A stretch of DNA of 64,000 nucleotides, taken from the NCBI RefSeq assembly GCF_900114915.1, contig NZ_FOUS01000022.1, forward strand, positions 62,001 through 126,000, given 5' to 3'. The notes below the pieces were generated by a model. It did no database searches, was not told the DNA's origin, and saw only the letters and a program-made list of their open reading frames with translations. This DNA is from Bradyrhizobium sp. Rc3b. GTDB lineage: Bacteria; Pseudomonadota; Alphaproteobacteria; Rhizobiales; Xanthobacteraceae. The translations under genes and the position numbers were made by a program. Numbering within the stretch: position 1 is the first letter of the stretch; each line of letters starts with the position of its first letter. Below are positions 42,031 to 51,152 of the stretch, piece by piece.

Positions 42031-42105
42031 CGCTGGCAGACCGGTACGTCTGCCTTCTCCCCAGACTTGAGCCGCTGTCGGAGAAATCCGGCAGCGGTTC
42101 TTTTT
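42031..42105 (+). ncRNA. Candidate trans-acting small RNA with intrinsic terminator (copy 2)
   Basis: Hairpin 1 pairs GGCAGAC (42035-42041) with GTCTGCC (42048-42054). The linker TTCTCCCCAGAC (42055-42066) is pyrimidine-rich. The terminator stem is CCGCTGTCGG (42072-42081) with the region 42088-42097, followed by a T-rich tail (42098-42105). It aligns with 5564-5640 over its length with one single-base gap in the linker, and stem changes preserve pairing. A further CCCCCTTCTC lies at 42021-42030, which could extend the anti-Shine-Dalgarno part. Alternatively it is only the terminator of the upstream operon. Confidence 0.65.
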
Positions 42106-42106
42106 A

Positions 42107-42794
42107 ATTGCTGACTGACACCTTATTTTTCATTCAGTCGGGAGCAGAAATGAGATACTTTGTCCGGTAAATCAGCGCGTTCGGATACAGCTGGTTGAGC
42201 CACAGCTCTCAAGTATCAGCGCCGTTGTTAGCCCGCGAGCACCACCAATACAGACCTTTAGGTCGGTGGATAGTCGCTCCGCATCAGGGGAAAACCTCGC
42301 CCAGTGAGAGATTTTGACGCTCTTCCTATGGGACTGCGAAAGATCGGGAAGGGCGGAGAGGTGCCAAAATGCGACCCAATCAGACTTGGCCACGCAAATA
42401 CGCACTTCCGGTCTGGTCCAGACTGACGAAGAGTGATCCCCGTTCATGACGAGTCGATCTCTTGGGATTCCTACGCTGCCCCTGTCATGATTGGCAACGG
42501 CACACTTTTTTCAGTTCAATAGTAACCCGCGGGGGGCGCAGCACATCGCCCGCGCCCCCACAAGGCCTAGTCAAGCGCTCGCAAGACTCTCCTCCACCAA
42601 GAAGTCTTGTCAGGCCACCGCCTGCGTCGTCGGCGTCCCTGGGTCAGTTCGATGCGCTGGACCTTCCTGATGCGCCGCTGGAGCGGCTTGCGGTGAAGCC
42701 TAATGTCACGCGCATTGCGCAGAATGGGGCATGCGCCGAAACAGGAAATTGCGTACTCGCGGAAAGCTGGCCCGCTTGGAGTCGTAACGACCGC
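42107..42794. other. Intergenic stretch without recognised gene
   Basis: Open frames at 42172-42447 (minus) and 42462-42818 (plus) have no ribosome-binding site or recognised motif and appear to be chance or gene debris. No repeat or promoter-like structure stands out. Confidence 0.4.
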
Positions 42795-43697
42795 TTACGA
42801 TCGCCCCAAATGTGGTAGGGTCAGTTCGCCCTTGCCTGCGACAACTGAAAGTTTGAATTCCTGCGCGGCAGCATCCAGGACCGGCACAGAAACGGCACTC
42901 TCGCGCGCTAGGCGCACAGCACACTCGATATCCTTTGCAGCATTTGCAATCGAGATTGCTAGTGCATCTGGTTTTTCTCCCAACAAAAAGGCGGCGAAGC
43001 CTTGGAATATTCCACTGTTCGTAGAGCCTCGACCGACCAATGAGCGTAGCGTTACAAGATCTATCTGAAGCCTATCCGCGAATTGGCAGACCTCAGCGGC
43101 GACTGCAGCTATGCCCATAGTCATGCTGTTGTAAACAAGCTTGAGCTTGTGGCCGTGTCCGACATGTCCTACGTGCACAACGGTTTCGCAAAACCCAGAA
43201 AGAATGCGCTCAGCGGCGGAAAAGAGCGTTGCATCCGATCCAACCATCGCATTGAGAAGCCCGAGCTCCGCTTGCTCGGGGCTTCGTGTTACTGGAGCAT
43301 CAATAAAGCTTAGACTTCGTCTTTGCGCCGTTTTCGCCAATGCAATGGTCGAGGCGGGATACGAGGTCGTGCAATCAATGATCAAACCTCCTTGGCGCAT
43401 GTGAGCAAACAGTCCGTCCTGGTCGAGACACACCTTCTCAACTTCGCGGCTGGACGGTAAGGACAACACCACCACACTTACATGCTGCGCCAACTCAGCG
43501 ATCGACGTGTGCTCGCGGGCCCCCGCACCCATCAGGCGATCAGCACCGAACCGGTTCTTGTTGACTTTGATGTGGAGCTCACTTTGCTGACGCAGCAGGC
43601 TGATGCCTATACCTGTTCCCATGCGCCCCGCTCCGATAAGCCCTATACTCTGCTTGATCGTTTTGGGAGACGCGTTCGCTGATGATCCCGTGCTCAT
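42795..43697 (-). CDS. NAD(P)-dependent dehydrogenase, 3-hydroxyisobutyrate dehydrogenase family
   Basis: A beta-hydroxyacid dehydrogenase of 300 residues. The nucleotide-binding motif is SIGLIGAGRMGTGIG (about 17-31), the substrate-binding block is FIDAPVTRSPEQAELG (about 132-147), and the catalytic lysine is in GHGHKLKLVYNSM (about 184). It normally oxidises a 3-hydroxy acid or reduces a semialdehyde; imine reductases share the fold. It is the last gene of a three-gene operon, three bases after the HAD gene. Its role in a small-molecule pathway starting from the PurF-like protein is an inference. Confidence 0.9.
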   Translation of the reverse strand: MSTGSSANASPKTIKQSIGLIGAGRMGTGIGISLLRQQSELHIKVNKNRFGADRLMGAGAREHTSIAELAQHVSVVVLSLPSSREVEKVCLDQDGLFAHMRQGGLIIDCTTSYPASTIALAKTAQRRSLSFIDAPVTRSPEQAELGLLNAMVGSDATLFSAAERILSGFCETVVHVGHVGHGHKLKLVYNSMTMGIAAVAAEVCQFADRLQIDLVTLRSLVGRGSTNSGIFQGFAAFLLGEKPDALAISIANAAKDIECAVRLARESAVSVPVLDAAAQEFKLSVVAGKGELTLPHLGRS

Positions 43698-43700
43698 GAT

Positions 43701-44381
43701 TCAGCATTCCGAAAAGAAGCCACGGCTTTGTAGGATGGGTATCAGCTCGTGATGGTTGTTGATGGTGTAATCTGGACGCGCGGCTTGCAGGCGCGAGGTC
43801 GAAACAAATCCTCCGGTAATGGATATGCTTGTCAGCCGGAGATTGCGTGCAATATCAGTCTCGACGGGCATATCGCCGATGATGAAGGTTGACGACGGCT
43901 TCAGGTTGTATCTGTCCATATAAAATCGAAGCCGCTCTCCTTTGCTCATCGATTTGTATTGCGTGGCGCGGCTTTCAAAGGCGAGCACATCGGTGATGTA
44001 GTCATGCACTCCAAGTCTCCTCAGCTGAGACTGTAGAGGCGCGACTATGTGGTTGCTAAGGATGATGAGCAGAGCGGATTCGCGTCGCGCTAACTCGAGC
44101 ACTCTGCGCGCCCCCTCACGTAAATCGGCCTTATCTGCAAGAGGCTCGTATGTGTCATGAAACAGTGCGCCATCGTCACGCTCAACTGCCTCAACCTCCT
44201 CCGGCGACATTCCAAGGCTATGATAGAGACGAGAGAGGGGAACGTCACAATGCTCTCGAAAGGTGGTTATATCGATGCTCGGACGACCAAAGCGGTCCAA
44301 AATTACATTGGTCGTTTCGAGCAGCGCGTACGTGTCATCGAGCAGTGTTCCGTTCCAGTCAAATACGAGAGCGGGTTTCAT
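43701..44381 (-). CDS. HAD-superfamily phosphatase
   Basis: A HAD hydrolase of 226 residues, phosphoglycolate-phosphatase type. Motif I is FDWNGTLLDD (about 7-16; aspartates at 8 and, two positions on, Asn in place of the usual second Asp), motif II ILSNHI (about 117), motif III lysine in QYKSMSKGERLRFY and motif IV FIIGDMPVETD (about 180-190). The change from DxD to DxN in motif I would remove the acid-base aspartate, so its activity may be reduced or altered. The ATG overlaps the end of the PurF-like gene by four bases. Confidence 0.82.
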   Translation of the reverse strand: MKPALVFDWNGTLLDDTYALLETTNVILDRFGRPSIDITTFREHCDVPLSRLYHSLGMSPEEVEAVERDDGALFHDTYEPLADKADLREGARRVLELARRESALLIILSNHIVAPLQSQLRRLGVHDYITDVLAFESRATQYKSMSKGERLRFYMDRYNLKPSSTFIIGDMPVETDIARNLRLTSISITGGFVSTSRLQAARPDYTINNHHELIPILQSRGFFSEC

Positions 44382-45958
44382 GATCCTGACCTCTGACGGG
44401 GATTGACGGAAAGAGAGGCCAGAAAAGCTTCCAAGTTTCTGTCCGCGCGCCGCTGCCCAGCCGGGGTCGGCATCTCCAACGTGAAGGGTGACAAATCGAT
44501 GCCCTCTAGCCTGTTGGCCAAGATGGATACAAGAGCGCGAAAGGGCAGGTAAGTTATTGTTGCTGCTTGGATGGCCGTCGCAATGTTGCTTTCAATCAGT
44601 CTGAGTGCCGGCGGGTCCATCCTGTGAAAGCGAAGGCACTGGGCGCGCAGTTCGGGCCGCAGTCGCTTCAGTGCCTGCCAGAATGCGAGCTCATCCAGAG
44701 TATCAATGCCCATGCCGTAGTAGTTTGGAGCGACTATAGGCGGCGAACCAATCGCCCAATGTACGGCGTTGGCTCCAGCGGCAAGGAGCATCGTTGTGAC
44801 GGCTTGGCTGGTATCGCCTCGAATGAGGGCCTCGTCGACAACTATGATGGTTCGTTTAGCGACAGCAGGTTCCGACACTCGATACTTCTGAGCGATGCGA
44901 GATTGCCGGGCCTTGGGTCCGCCCAGGAGCGTTCGCTCAGGAAATTGCGCTGCCACTACGTCACTGCGCTCGGCGCGCACGCCCTGTTCAGCGAGAGAGT
45001 CAAACAGACCATCCGCGTACGGCCCCCCAGTATTTGGCATGGAGGACACTATTGGCGGCATCAAGAGCGGCTCTGCTTGAACCCGCTCCGCAACAATTCT
45101 CCCCAGGGCCAGCCCGATATTGTAACGGGTTTGGCGATGTGAATGTCCCTCGACCGACGTGTTCGGGCTTCCCACGTAGAGAGTTTCGTAGGCGCAGAGT
45201 TTGGCCTTGTGTCGTCGGCTGTTCAGAGTACGGTCAACGCTGCCGCCCGTCTTAGCGTCCACGCGCTGTATGCTCCCAGGCAAGAGCTGCTGGATCTCAC
45301 CTTCCAAGCCCGCGAAGGCACAAGTTTCGGAAGCAAAAAGCAACAATCCGTCATTTGTCCGCATAGTCTCCAATGGTCGCAAACCGCTTCGATTGCGGTA
45401 TGCAACAAGTTCTCCGTTCTTATCCAGCAAAAGCGCGGTAATGGCACCATCAATGCGATCATCAAGCTCGCGAAAGATAGCTTCGTAGTCTGTAGGCAAG
45501 CCGTAACGCCAATAGTCTCGTTCGCAAGATCGTTCAATCCACCTCAGCAAGAGCTCGGTGTCTGTGTTGGTTCCTATCAGTTGGCCCTGAGCGCGTAATT
45601 CGCTCCTGAGCTCACGGTCGTTCACCAAGGCGCCATCCAGAGAAATTGCAAAATGGCGGCTAGGCGTTGACTGCACATAGCCGTCACTTCCAGTTTCACA
45701 GGATCCGCTATGGATCTGCGCGATTGCAACATGAGGCCGAAAGCGGGGCTCCTGTTCGATGCAGTCAATGCGTACTGAATTACCCTTCCACTGAAAGGCC
45801 CTTCCATATCGGATCCCACGCTCTCGCATGAAAGCAGAGACCGCGACACCTGCTTGCCCACGGAGTGCAAGTGTCGGAATCATTCTCTTCAGCTGATCAA
45901 CAACACGCGACGATGGTTCGCTTGAAGCGCAGAGAAACGCACCGGCGACACCGGACAT
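44378..45958 (-). CDS. PurF-like (amidophosphoribosyltransferase-fold) protein with altered glutaminase site
   Basis: A PurF paralogue of 526 residues. The N-terminal half is the class-II glutamine amidotransferase fold, but it begins MSGVAGAF where glutaminases have a cysteine after the Met, so the nucleophile is serine at best. The glutamine-binding HVRYATAG and HNGNLVN blocks are replaced by IHSGSCETG and LDGALVND. The second half keeps the phosphoribosyltransferase PRPP loop as VVDEALIRGDTSQ (usual VDDSIVRGTTS) and ASETCAFAGLEGEI. It therefore cannot be the ordinary purine enzyme. It heads a coupled operon with a HAD phosphatase and a dehydrogenase, which suggests a specialised pathway starting from PRPP. 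Confidence 0.8.
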   Translation of the reverse strand: MSGVAGAFLCASSEPSSRVVDQLKRMIPTLALRGQAGVAVSAFMRERGIRYGRAFQWKGNSVRIDCIEQEPRFRPHVAIAQIHSGSCETGSDGYVQSTPSRHFAISLDGALVNDRELRSELRAQGQLIGTNTDTELLLRWIERSCERDYWRYGLPTDYEAIFRELDDRIDGAITALLLDKNGELVAYRNRSGLRPLETMRTNDGLLLFASETCAFAGLEGEIQQLLPGSIQRVDAKTGGSVDRTLNSRRHKAKLCAYETLYVGSPNTSVEGHSHRQTRYNIGLALGRIVAERVQAEPLLMPPIVSSMPNTGGPYADGLFDSLAEQGVRAERSDVVAAQFPERTLLGGPKARQSRIAQKYRVSEPAVAKRTIIVVDEALIRGDTSQAVTTMLLAAGANAVHWAIGSPPIVAPNYYGMGIDTLDELAFWQALKRLRPELRAQCLRFHRMDPPALRLIESNIATAIQAATITYLPFRALVSILANRLEGIDLSPFTLEMPTPAGQRRADRNLEAFLASLSVNPRQRSGS

Positions 45959-46865
45959 ATAGTCACCTACTTGCTAAGGAGCCGATCTGGCGGGGCGCCT
46001 CGTATGGCTGATGTGCCTATGAAGGCGGAACTTCGCTTCATCCCTAAGCAAGCGTCGTACCACTTCTTTGAAAATACTGGCTGGCACTTCTAGAGCGAGG
46101 AGAATCGGAAGACGAGCGGCCATTCAGTAGGTGTTGTGCGTCGTTCAGGCCCTCACACGGTGTTCAAGATGCTACGACTGTGTGCGAAAAGCGCCACGGC
46201 AAGCCACCAGGGCGTTTAGCGGCTCTAAGCAGGCCGAGTAGCGGCGAGCTGAAGTTTCGTCTTTGCCAGTAAGAGTCGGCAGATGGTGCAGAGCGAGCGC
46301 ATTGCGCGGTTGCTGATGCCGGCCGGCGGGGTCTGAGACAGGCGAAGTGCGCCCGCCGACAGAGTAACGAATGAATTTGTAAGCAGTTAGCCCTGCGTTC
46401 TCTGGCCAACTCACATTTGTTGCCGCTGTGCGCAGGCTGTACCTCACACGACGTGAGGTTATCAGGCCATCGCCGAGCCTTTCCCGGCGCGGGGCCGGCG
46501 CGGTCGCTCGCATGGCTCTGCATCGACAAATCCATCCAGAGCGTGGCCGCTCAAACAATGGCAGCGGCCGGGCGAGCGATCACCCTGCCGAAAACAAGCC
46601 CCTCTGTGGCCTGTGCCACGTGCGCATTCTGTCAGAATACAAGCGTGCTCATGTCTGAAACTGGCCTGCGACTGTCTTCAAAAGCCACATTGCACAGAAA
46701 AACGCGAGAGTGCCCATTCTATAGTGCTGGCCCAAATCCTGCACCGGTTCTCGGCGCCAGAAAGTGTAGCGCCGGCAACAAGATGGAAGGCGAGCTTGGG
46801 CCCCGATCCGTCAATCGACAATGCGCTTGCCGCAGAGGAGGTCGTTTACCTGTACCACGCTGGGA
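45959..46865. other. Intergenic stretch, gene debris
   Basis: Overlapping frames on both strands are Arg/Ser/Pro-rich and unsupported. The only clear site is the AGGTG upstream of the PurF-like start (near 45966). I see no repeat or intact gene. Confidence 0.4.
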
Positions 46866-47135
46866 GAACGGAAGACGTTCGTGCTTGCCACGGCCTCGCG
46901 CGGCATCGGTCATCGGACCGGAGAACTGCTTTCAGAAGAGGGCCGCCGTATCTTCACTCGCACGCGGCGCCGCTTCGGTGGCCGGCGATGTCAGTGGGAT
47001 TCGAAGACAGACAACCACGTCCACGTAAATCTAGGCATTCGTCGAACGGCGCCGCGCGCCACCGCCGATGTCGCGGAACGGCTTGCTGGCGCACCGCTAC
47101 ACCTATTGAGTCAAAACGCCGGTATTTCGCCATAG
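46866..47135 (+). pseudogene. SDR oxidoreductase remnant
   Basis: The frame reads ERKTFVLATASRGIGHRTGE and ends AERLAGAPLHLLSQNAGISP. These are the Rossmann start (normally VTGASRGIG) and the NNAG block of a short-chain dehydrogenase. VTG has become LAT and NNAG has become QNAG; the sequence between is shortened and the second half, with the active-site Tyr-Lys, is missing. The 230 bases to the next gene may include further decayed sequence. Confidence 0.6.
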
Positions 47136-47364
47136 ACACCGGACCATACGTTGATGGCGTCATTCGAGAGCTGGATGAGGCGGATCCATCTCAATCTGCC
47201 TGGCCTGACCTTCCTCCCGCAAGACCTCTTTCCCGAGTTCGGCCTCGGTAATGATCGTCGAAATGATTCAGCAACCTGGCCGGGGCAACCAGTTCCCATC
47301 ACCGCCATTGCCTCCCGCGTCAAGGCTGACGGTTGCCTGCTCACCCTGAAGGGGCGATACATAC

Positions 47365-48690
47365 ATGATCGATGAACTGGATCTGCGAACCTTCACACCA
47401 CATCCGCAACGCGACGCTGTACTCGGCGAAGTGCACGCCCGCCCCTTCACGCGTCTTGTTTCGCCCTTCAGCGTGATCCACTTGGCTTTTCTTGCACAGG
47501 GCGAGGCGGCCACAAGCGATCGCTGCCGTTTTATCGAGTTTTGCCTCGAGCGCAATCTTACGCCGCCTGAGCAATCGGCGAAACTTCATCAGATTGTCGT
47601 CGGCCCCGCGATGCTACGCTGGGAGCAGCATTCGGAGTTTACAACATTCACGTGGATCTGGACTAACACAAATTGTTCTGCCGCAGACCGTTTTGACAAA
47701 GTTGATGGCACCGTCCGATCGCTCATCCGCGCGTTACGTCAGACCGGACAGTTGCTGGTCGCGATCAGGCTAGAAGTGGAGCGGGACGCCTCGCCCATCA
47801 CGCGGGCCGAACAGATTTTCGACCAGAACAGCCTGGCCATGGTTGCCACAAAGAGCGGCGCAGCCGTCGCCGCTTCAGACTTCCGCGTAGACAAAAAGGG
47901 TTTCACGAAAATCCTCGTCTGCGACCTCGGGTTGACGTCGCACGATCTCGGAGCGCTGGTGCAACGGCTCCTGGAAATCGAGACCTATCGTCCATTGGCG
48001 CTGCTTGGCCTGTCGGCGGCGCTTGAGCTTGCACCATCTGTTGATCGCATCGACCGCCGTCTTGTTGAGGCGCTCGAGAAAATGCAAAACGGTGAGGGGC
48101 TGCAGTTTAACAACCATCTTCTTGCCGAGCTGACGGCTCTGGCGGCATCCTTCGAAAGAGGCGCGACCGGCAGCCTGTTCCGATTCGGCGCCAGCAGGGC
48201 CTATAACGAGCTGGTCCAATCGCGGCTTTCCATCATCGAAGGCAACGATGTGTCGGGCTATCCAACCTGGTCGTCGTTTCTGGCACGCCGCATGGCGCCG
48301 GCGATGCGAACCTGCGCAACTGTTGAGGATCGCCAGGCGACTCTGTCGGTCAAGCTGGCGCGCGCCGCCGATCTGTTGCGAACCCGGGTCGACGTCGAAA
48401 TCGAACGACAAAATCGTGACCTGTTGCAGGCTATCAACGAGCGCGCGAAGCAGCAACTTCGGCTGCAGTGCACGGTCGAAGGATTGTCGGTCGGGGCGAT
48501 AGGATATTACGTGGTCAGCCTGTTTAGCTACCTTGCCAAGGGCGCGCATGATGTCGGACTGCGAGTAGAGCCCTCGTTCCTGACCGCAGCCTTCGTGCCG
48601 ATCGCGGTCGGGGTGATCTGGCTCGTGAGTTACAATGTCCGAAAGCGGCACCTCAAGCACGACGACGCGCCCTCGGTTACTTGTGACTAA
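47365..48690 (+). CDS. DUF3422 family membrane-anchored protein
   Basis: A DUF3422 protein of 441 residues. The start region RDAVLGEVHARPFTRLVSPF and the block FTTFTWIWTNTN are characteristic. The C-terminal 80 residues contain two membrane segments (about 375-392 and 403-425, around IGYYVVSLFSYLAKG and FVPIAVGVIWLVSYNV), so the soluble part is anchored at its C-terminus. The function of the family is unknown; cytochrome- or egg-lysin-like names in databases are automatic. It is isolated between debris and the carbamoyltransferase and is probably a resident housekeeping-like gene. Confidence 0.88.
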   Translation: MIDELDLRTFTPHPQRDAVLGEVHARPFTRLVSPFSVIHLAFLAQGEAATSDRCRFIEFCLERNLTPPEQSAKLHQIVVGPAMLRWEQHSEFTTFTWIWTNTNCSAADRFDKVDGTVRSLIRALRQTGQLLVAIRLEVERDASPITRAEQIFDQNSLAMVATKSGAAVAASDFRVDKKGFTKILVCDLGLTSHDLGALVQRLLEIETYRPLALLGLSAALELAPSVDRIDRRLVEALEKMQNGEGLQFNNHLLAELTALAASFERGATGSLFRFGASRAYNELVQSRLSIIEGNDVSGYPTWSSFLARRMAPAMRTCATVEDRQATLSVKLARAADLLRTRVDVEIERQNRDLLQAINERAKQQLRLQCTVEGLSVGAIGYYVVSLFSYLAKGAHDVGLRVEPSFLTAAFVPIAVGVIWLVSYNVRKRHLKHDDAPSVTCD

Positions 48691-48817
48691 AGCTCCTTGA
48701 GGGAATCGGTGCGTCACTCGCACGGTCGGGGTGCCACGCTGCCGCAAGAATCGCGGCCGGCTCCTGCGCAAGGTAGTGCCCCGCCCGGACCAGCCGGGCG
48801 AGGCATTGTGGATCGGG

Positions 48818-48938
48818 TCAGTCGCCGTTGCGACGGCTGGGATGTGACCAGATCAGGCTGAAGCCCTCACCCTCCTCGTCGGCGAAGAGGTTGGCGAAGA
48901 TCGGAGCGGTGAAGCTCGCATGGTCGAGCTTCAGACCA
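48818..48938 (-). pseudogene. DUF736 C-terminal fragment
   Basis: On the minus strand the frame reads LKLDHASFTAPIFANLFADE, EGEGFSLIWSHPSRRNGD and stops at 48818. This is the C-terminus of DUF736 proteins, small proteins carried by rhizobial plasmids and integrative elements (usual form SVKLDDPSFPAPIYA...YSLIWSR). The N-terminal half is absent. Just downstream, 48700-48800 on the same strand reads VRAGHYLAQEPAAILAA, which may be the end of an alpha/beta hydrolase. Confidence 0.6.
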
Positions 48939-49343
48939 GATCAGCCTATTTGAGGTCGTGCTAGCGCGAATACCTGGGCTCCCACTGAATTACAAAATGG
49001 ATTTGTTTCACCTTGAGCCACTCGGTGGCTTTCATCCGGTAGAGAGTTCCGCTGCACTCGTTCGCTCGACGCCAGAGAAGGCCACGGGCCGCAGGTCGCG
49101 CGCTTGCATATTGTTCGTAGGCGGGATTGCTTGGTCCGAAACCGCACGCGTCCGTTGTCATGAATAGGTCAAACCGCTTCCAATCCCGACGTTGATCAGA
49201 CAATCGCCGGTTATTTCACTCACTGCAACTGGCCCAGAGCATGCATCGTGACAGATCGGGAGCCTATTCTGAGTCTCGCGGCATGAGCCACAGATACGGC
49301 GCCTTCAAATCGAGTGGATCACCGATATTAGGTACGAGACAGC

Positions 49344-51152
49344 ATGCGCATCTGCGGTATCAAACTGACCCATGACGGAGCGGTCGCCCTTATCGAGGAC
49401 GGACGGCTTGTCTTTTGTGTCGAGCAGGAGAAGCGGGGCAATAATCCGCGATATCAAAAAATTGAAAATCTCGATGCAGTTGTTGTCGCCTTGGCAGAGC
49501 ACGGTTTAGATCCGCGGGACGTGGATCGGTTTGTCATCGACGGATGGTGGGGCGAGGTTGAGTCACAATTTGAGGTTTTCAGTGGGACTGCACCCCTTAC
49601 ACTTAAAGGGGCACCGTATGTTGAGGGCGATGCCGAAGGCCTCCTGATAGCGCAAAACGGCGCCGGGTTGATGCTCAAGGGGAGCGCCTTCCCTTATAAA
49701 AGCTATCCGCATGTCACCGGTCACGTGGCTTCTGCTTTTTGTACTAGTCCTTTTGCCAAGACCGGGCAGCCCGCGTTCTGTCTGGTTTGGGATGGCGCCT
49801 CCTTTCCGCGTCTCTACCATGTGGAACGTCGCGCAGCCAGGTTCCTCGAGTGTCTCTTCCCGCTGATCGGGCATGCTTATGCTGCCGCAGGCTATCACTT
49901 CGGACCATACACGCAGGCGAACCGGACCAAGTGGGACCTCGGTGTTGCGGGCAAGTTGATGGCCTACATCGCGCTCGGTTCAGTCGATGAAAGCATCGTC
50001 GAGGTGTTTCAGGAGCTCTACGAAAAGCACTTTAGCACGTTTACGGAGCCAGTCGGTCGTTGCAGCGAGGACACTGCGCTTGAGCCTGTCCATGCGTTTT
50101 TCGATGCCTGCGCGCTATGGTTAAAGGCCAAACCCTCCGCAAATGTGCTTGCATCCTTCCATTGCTTCCAAGAGCGACTGCTCGTTAGCAAGCTCGCGAG
50201 TGCCATACAGAGACATTCGAGCCTTCCCGCGCGCAATCTGTGCATCACTGGCGGCTGCGGTCTCAACATAAAATGGAATAGCGCACTACGAGCAGCTGGC
50301 TTGTTCGATTCTATCTGGGTGCCACCCTTTCCGAATGACAGTGGCTCCGCAATAGGTGCCGCTTGCTCTGCATTGGCGGCGGACCAAGGCTTTGTACCAT
50401 TGGATTGGTCCGTCTATAGTGGACCAGCTGTGGAACGAGGCGACGTGCCGCCCGGATGGGGCGGCTCACCATGTAGCATGCGTGAACTTGCAACCATTGT
50501 CGCCAGCAACAAGCCAGTCATTTTCCTTACCGGCCGCGCGGAGCTTGGACCTCGGGCTTTGGGTAGCAGAAGCATACTGGCGGCGGCGACATCGCCGCGA
50601 ATGAAGGACCATCTCAACGACATCAAACTTCGCGAGCACTTCCGGCCTGTAGCGCCAATATGCCTGGAGGATCGTGCCCCAGATATTTTTAGTCCTGGAA
50701 CCCCAGATCCTTACATGCTCTTCGAGCACCAAACACGAGCAGAATGGCGGGACAAGATCCCCGCTGTTGTGCATCTGGACGGATCTGCGCGATTGCAGAC
50801 TATTTGCAGGACCTCTCAGCACAAAGTCGCCGAACTTCTCGTCGAATACGAAGGCCTGACGGGGATTCCACTACTATGCAACACCAGCGCCAATCACAAT
50901 GGACGCGGTTTTTTCCCGAATGCGGCATCCGCCTGCCAGTGGGACCGCGTTGACCACGTGTGGTGCGATGGCATGCTGTGGACGAAACGCGTGGGCGGCG
51001 ACGGAGCGCCGGCCAATGGCATCTCTTTCTCTAAGAGCGGGGAAGCGGGACCGTACGCCGAAGATCGTATACGTCCGCCAAAGACCGCCTCGTTTGAGGG
51101 ACTTGCGGGTTATCCTAGGAGAAGCGGTAAGACGATTCGAGATCGGAGGTGA
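49344..51152 (+). CDS. NodU/TobZ-like carbamoyltransferase
   Basis: An O-carbamoyltransferase of the NodU/CmcH/TobZ family, 602 residues, the usual length. The N-terminal kinase-like domain starts MRICGIKLTHDGAVALIEDG and carries the metal-binding HVTGHVASAF (His near 123 and 127). CITGGCGLNIKWNS is near 302, and the carbamoyl-transfer domain includes ELGPRALGSRSILA (about 401-414) and LLCNTSANHNGRGFF (about 510-524). The last 60 residues are basic and variable. The enzyme uses carbamoyl phosphate and ATP to decorate hydroxyl groups of a Nod factor or natural product. No Nod genes or nod box are visible, so a non-Nod product is possible. The ribosome-binding site is weak. Confidence 0.87.
   Translation: MRICGIKLTHDGAVALIEDGRLVFCVEQEKRGNNPRYQKIENLDAVVVALAEHGLDPRDVDRFVIDGWWGEVESQFEVFSGTAPLTLKGAPYVEGDAEGLLIAQNGAGLMLKGSAFPYKSYPHVTGHVASAFCTSPFAKTGQPAFCLVWDGASFPRLYHVERRAARFLECLFPLIGHAYAAAGYHFGPYTQANRTKWDLGVAGKLMAYIALGSVDESIVEVFQELYEKHFSTFTEPVGRCSEDTALEPVHAFFDACALWLKAKPSANVLASFHCFQERLLVSKLASAIQRHSSLPARNLCITGGCGLNIKWNSALRAAGLFDSIWVPPFPNDSGSAIGAACSALAADQGFVPLDWSVYSGPAVERGDVPPGWGGSPCSMRELATIVASNKPVIFLTGRAELGPRALGSRSILAAATSPRMKDHLNDIKLREHFRPVAPICLEDRAPDIFSPGTPDPYMLFEHQTRAEWRDKIPAVVHLDGSARLQTICRTSQHKVAELLVEYEGLTGIPLLCNTSANHNGRGFFPNAASACQWDRVDHVWCDGMLWTKRVGGDGAPANGISFSKSGEAGPYAEDRIRPPKTASFEGLAGYPRRSGKTIRDRR

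Noticed and set aside
46164..47251. Several frames of 100-212 codons
   Set aside because: Mutually overlapping, Arg/Cys/Ser-rich, and only the SDR-like segment within 46866-47135 matches anything known.
47875..48771. 298-codon minus-strand frame
   Set aside because: Shadow of the DUF3422 gene on the other strand.
49200..49343. Possible nod box upstream of the NodU-like gene
   Set aside because: The stretch around 49306-49330 has a faint likeness to the end of a nod box (AAATCGAGTGGATCACC), but the first half and the spacing of the consensus are absent.
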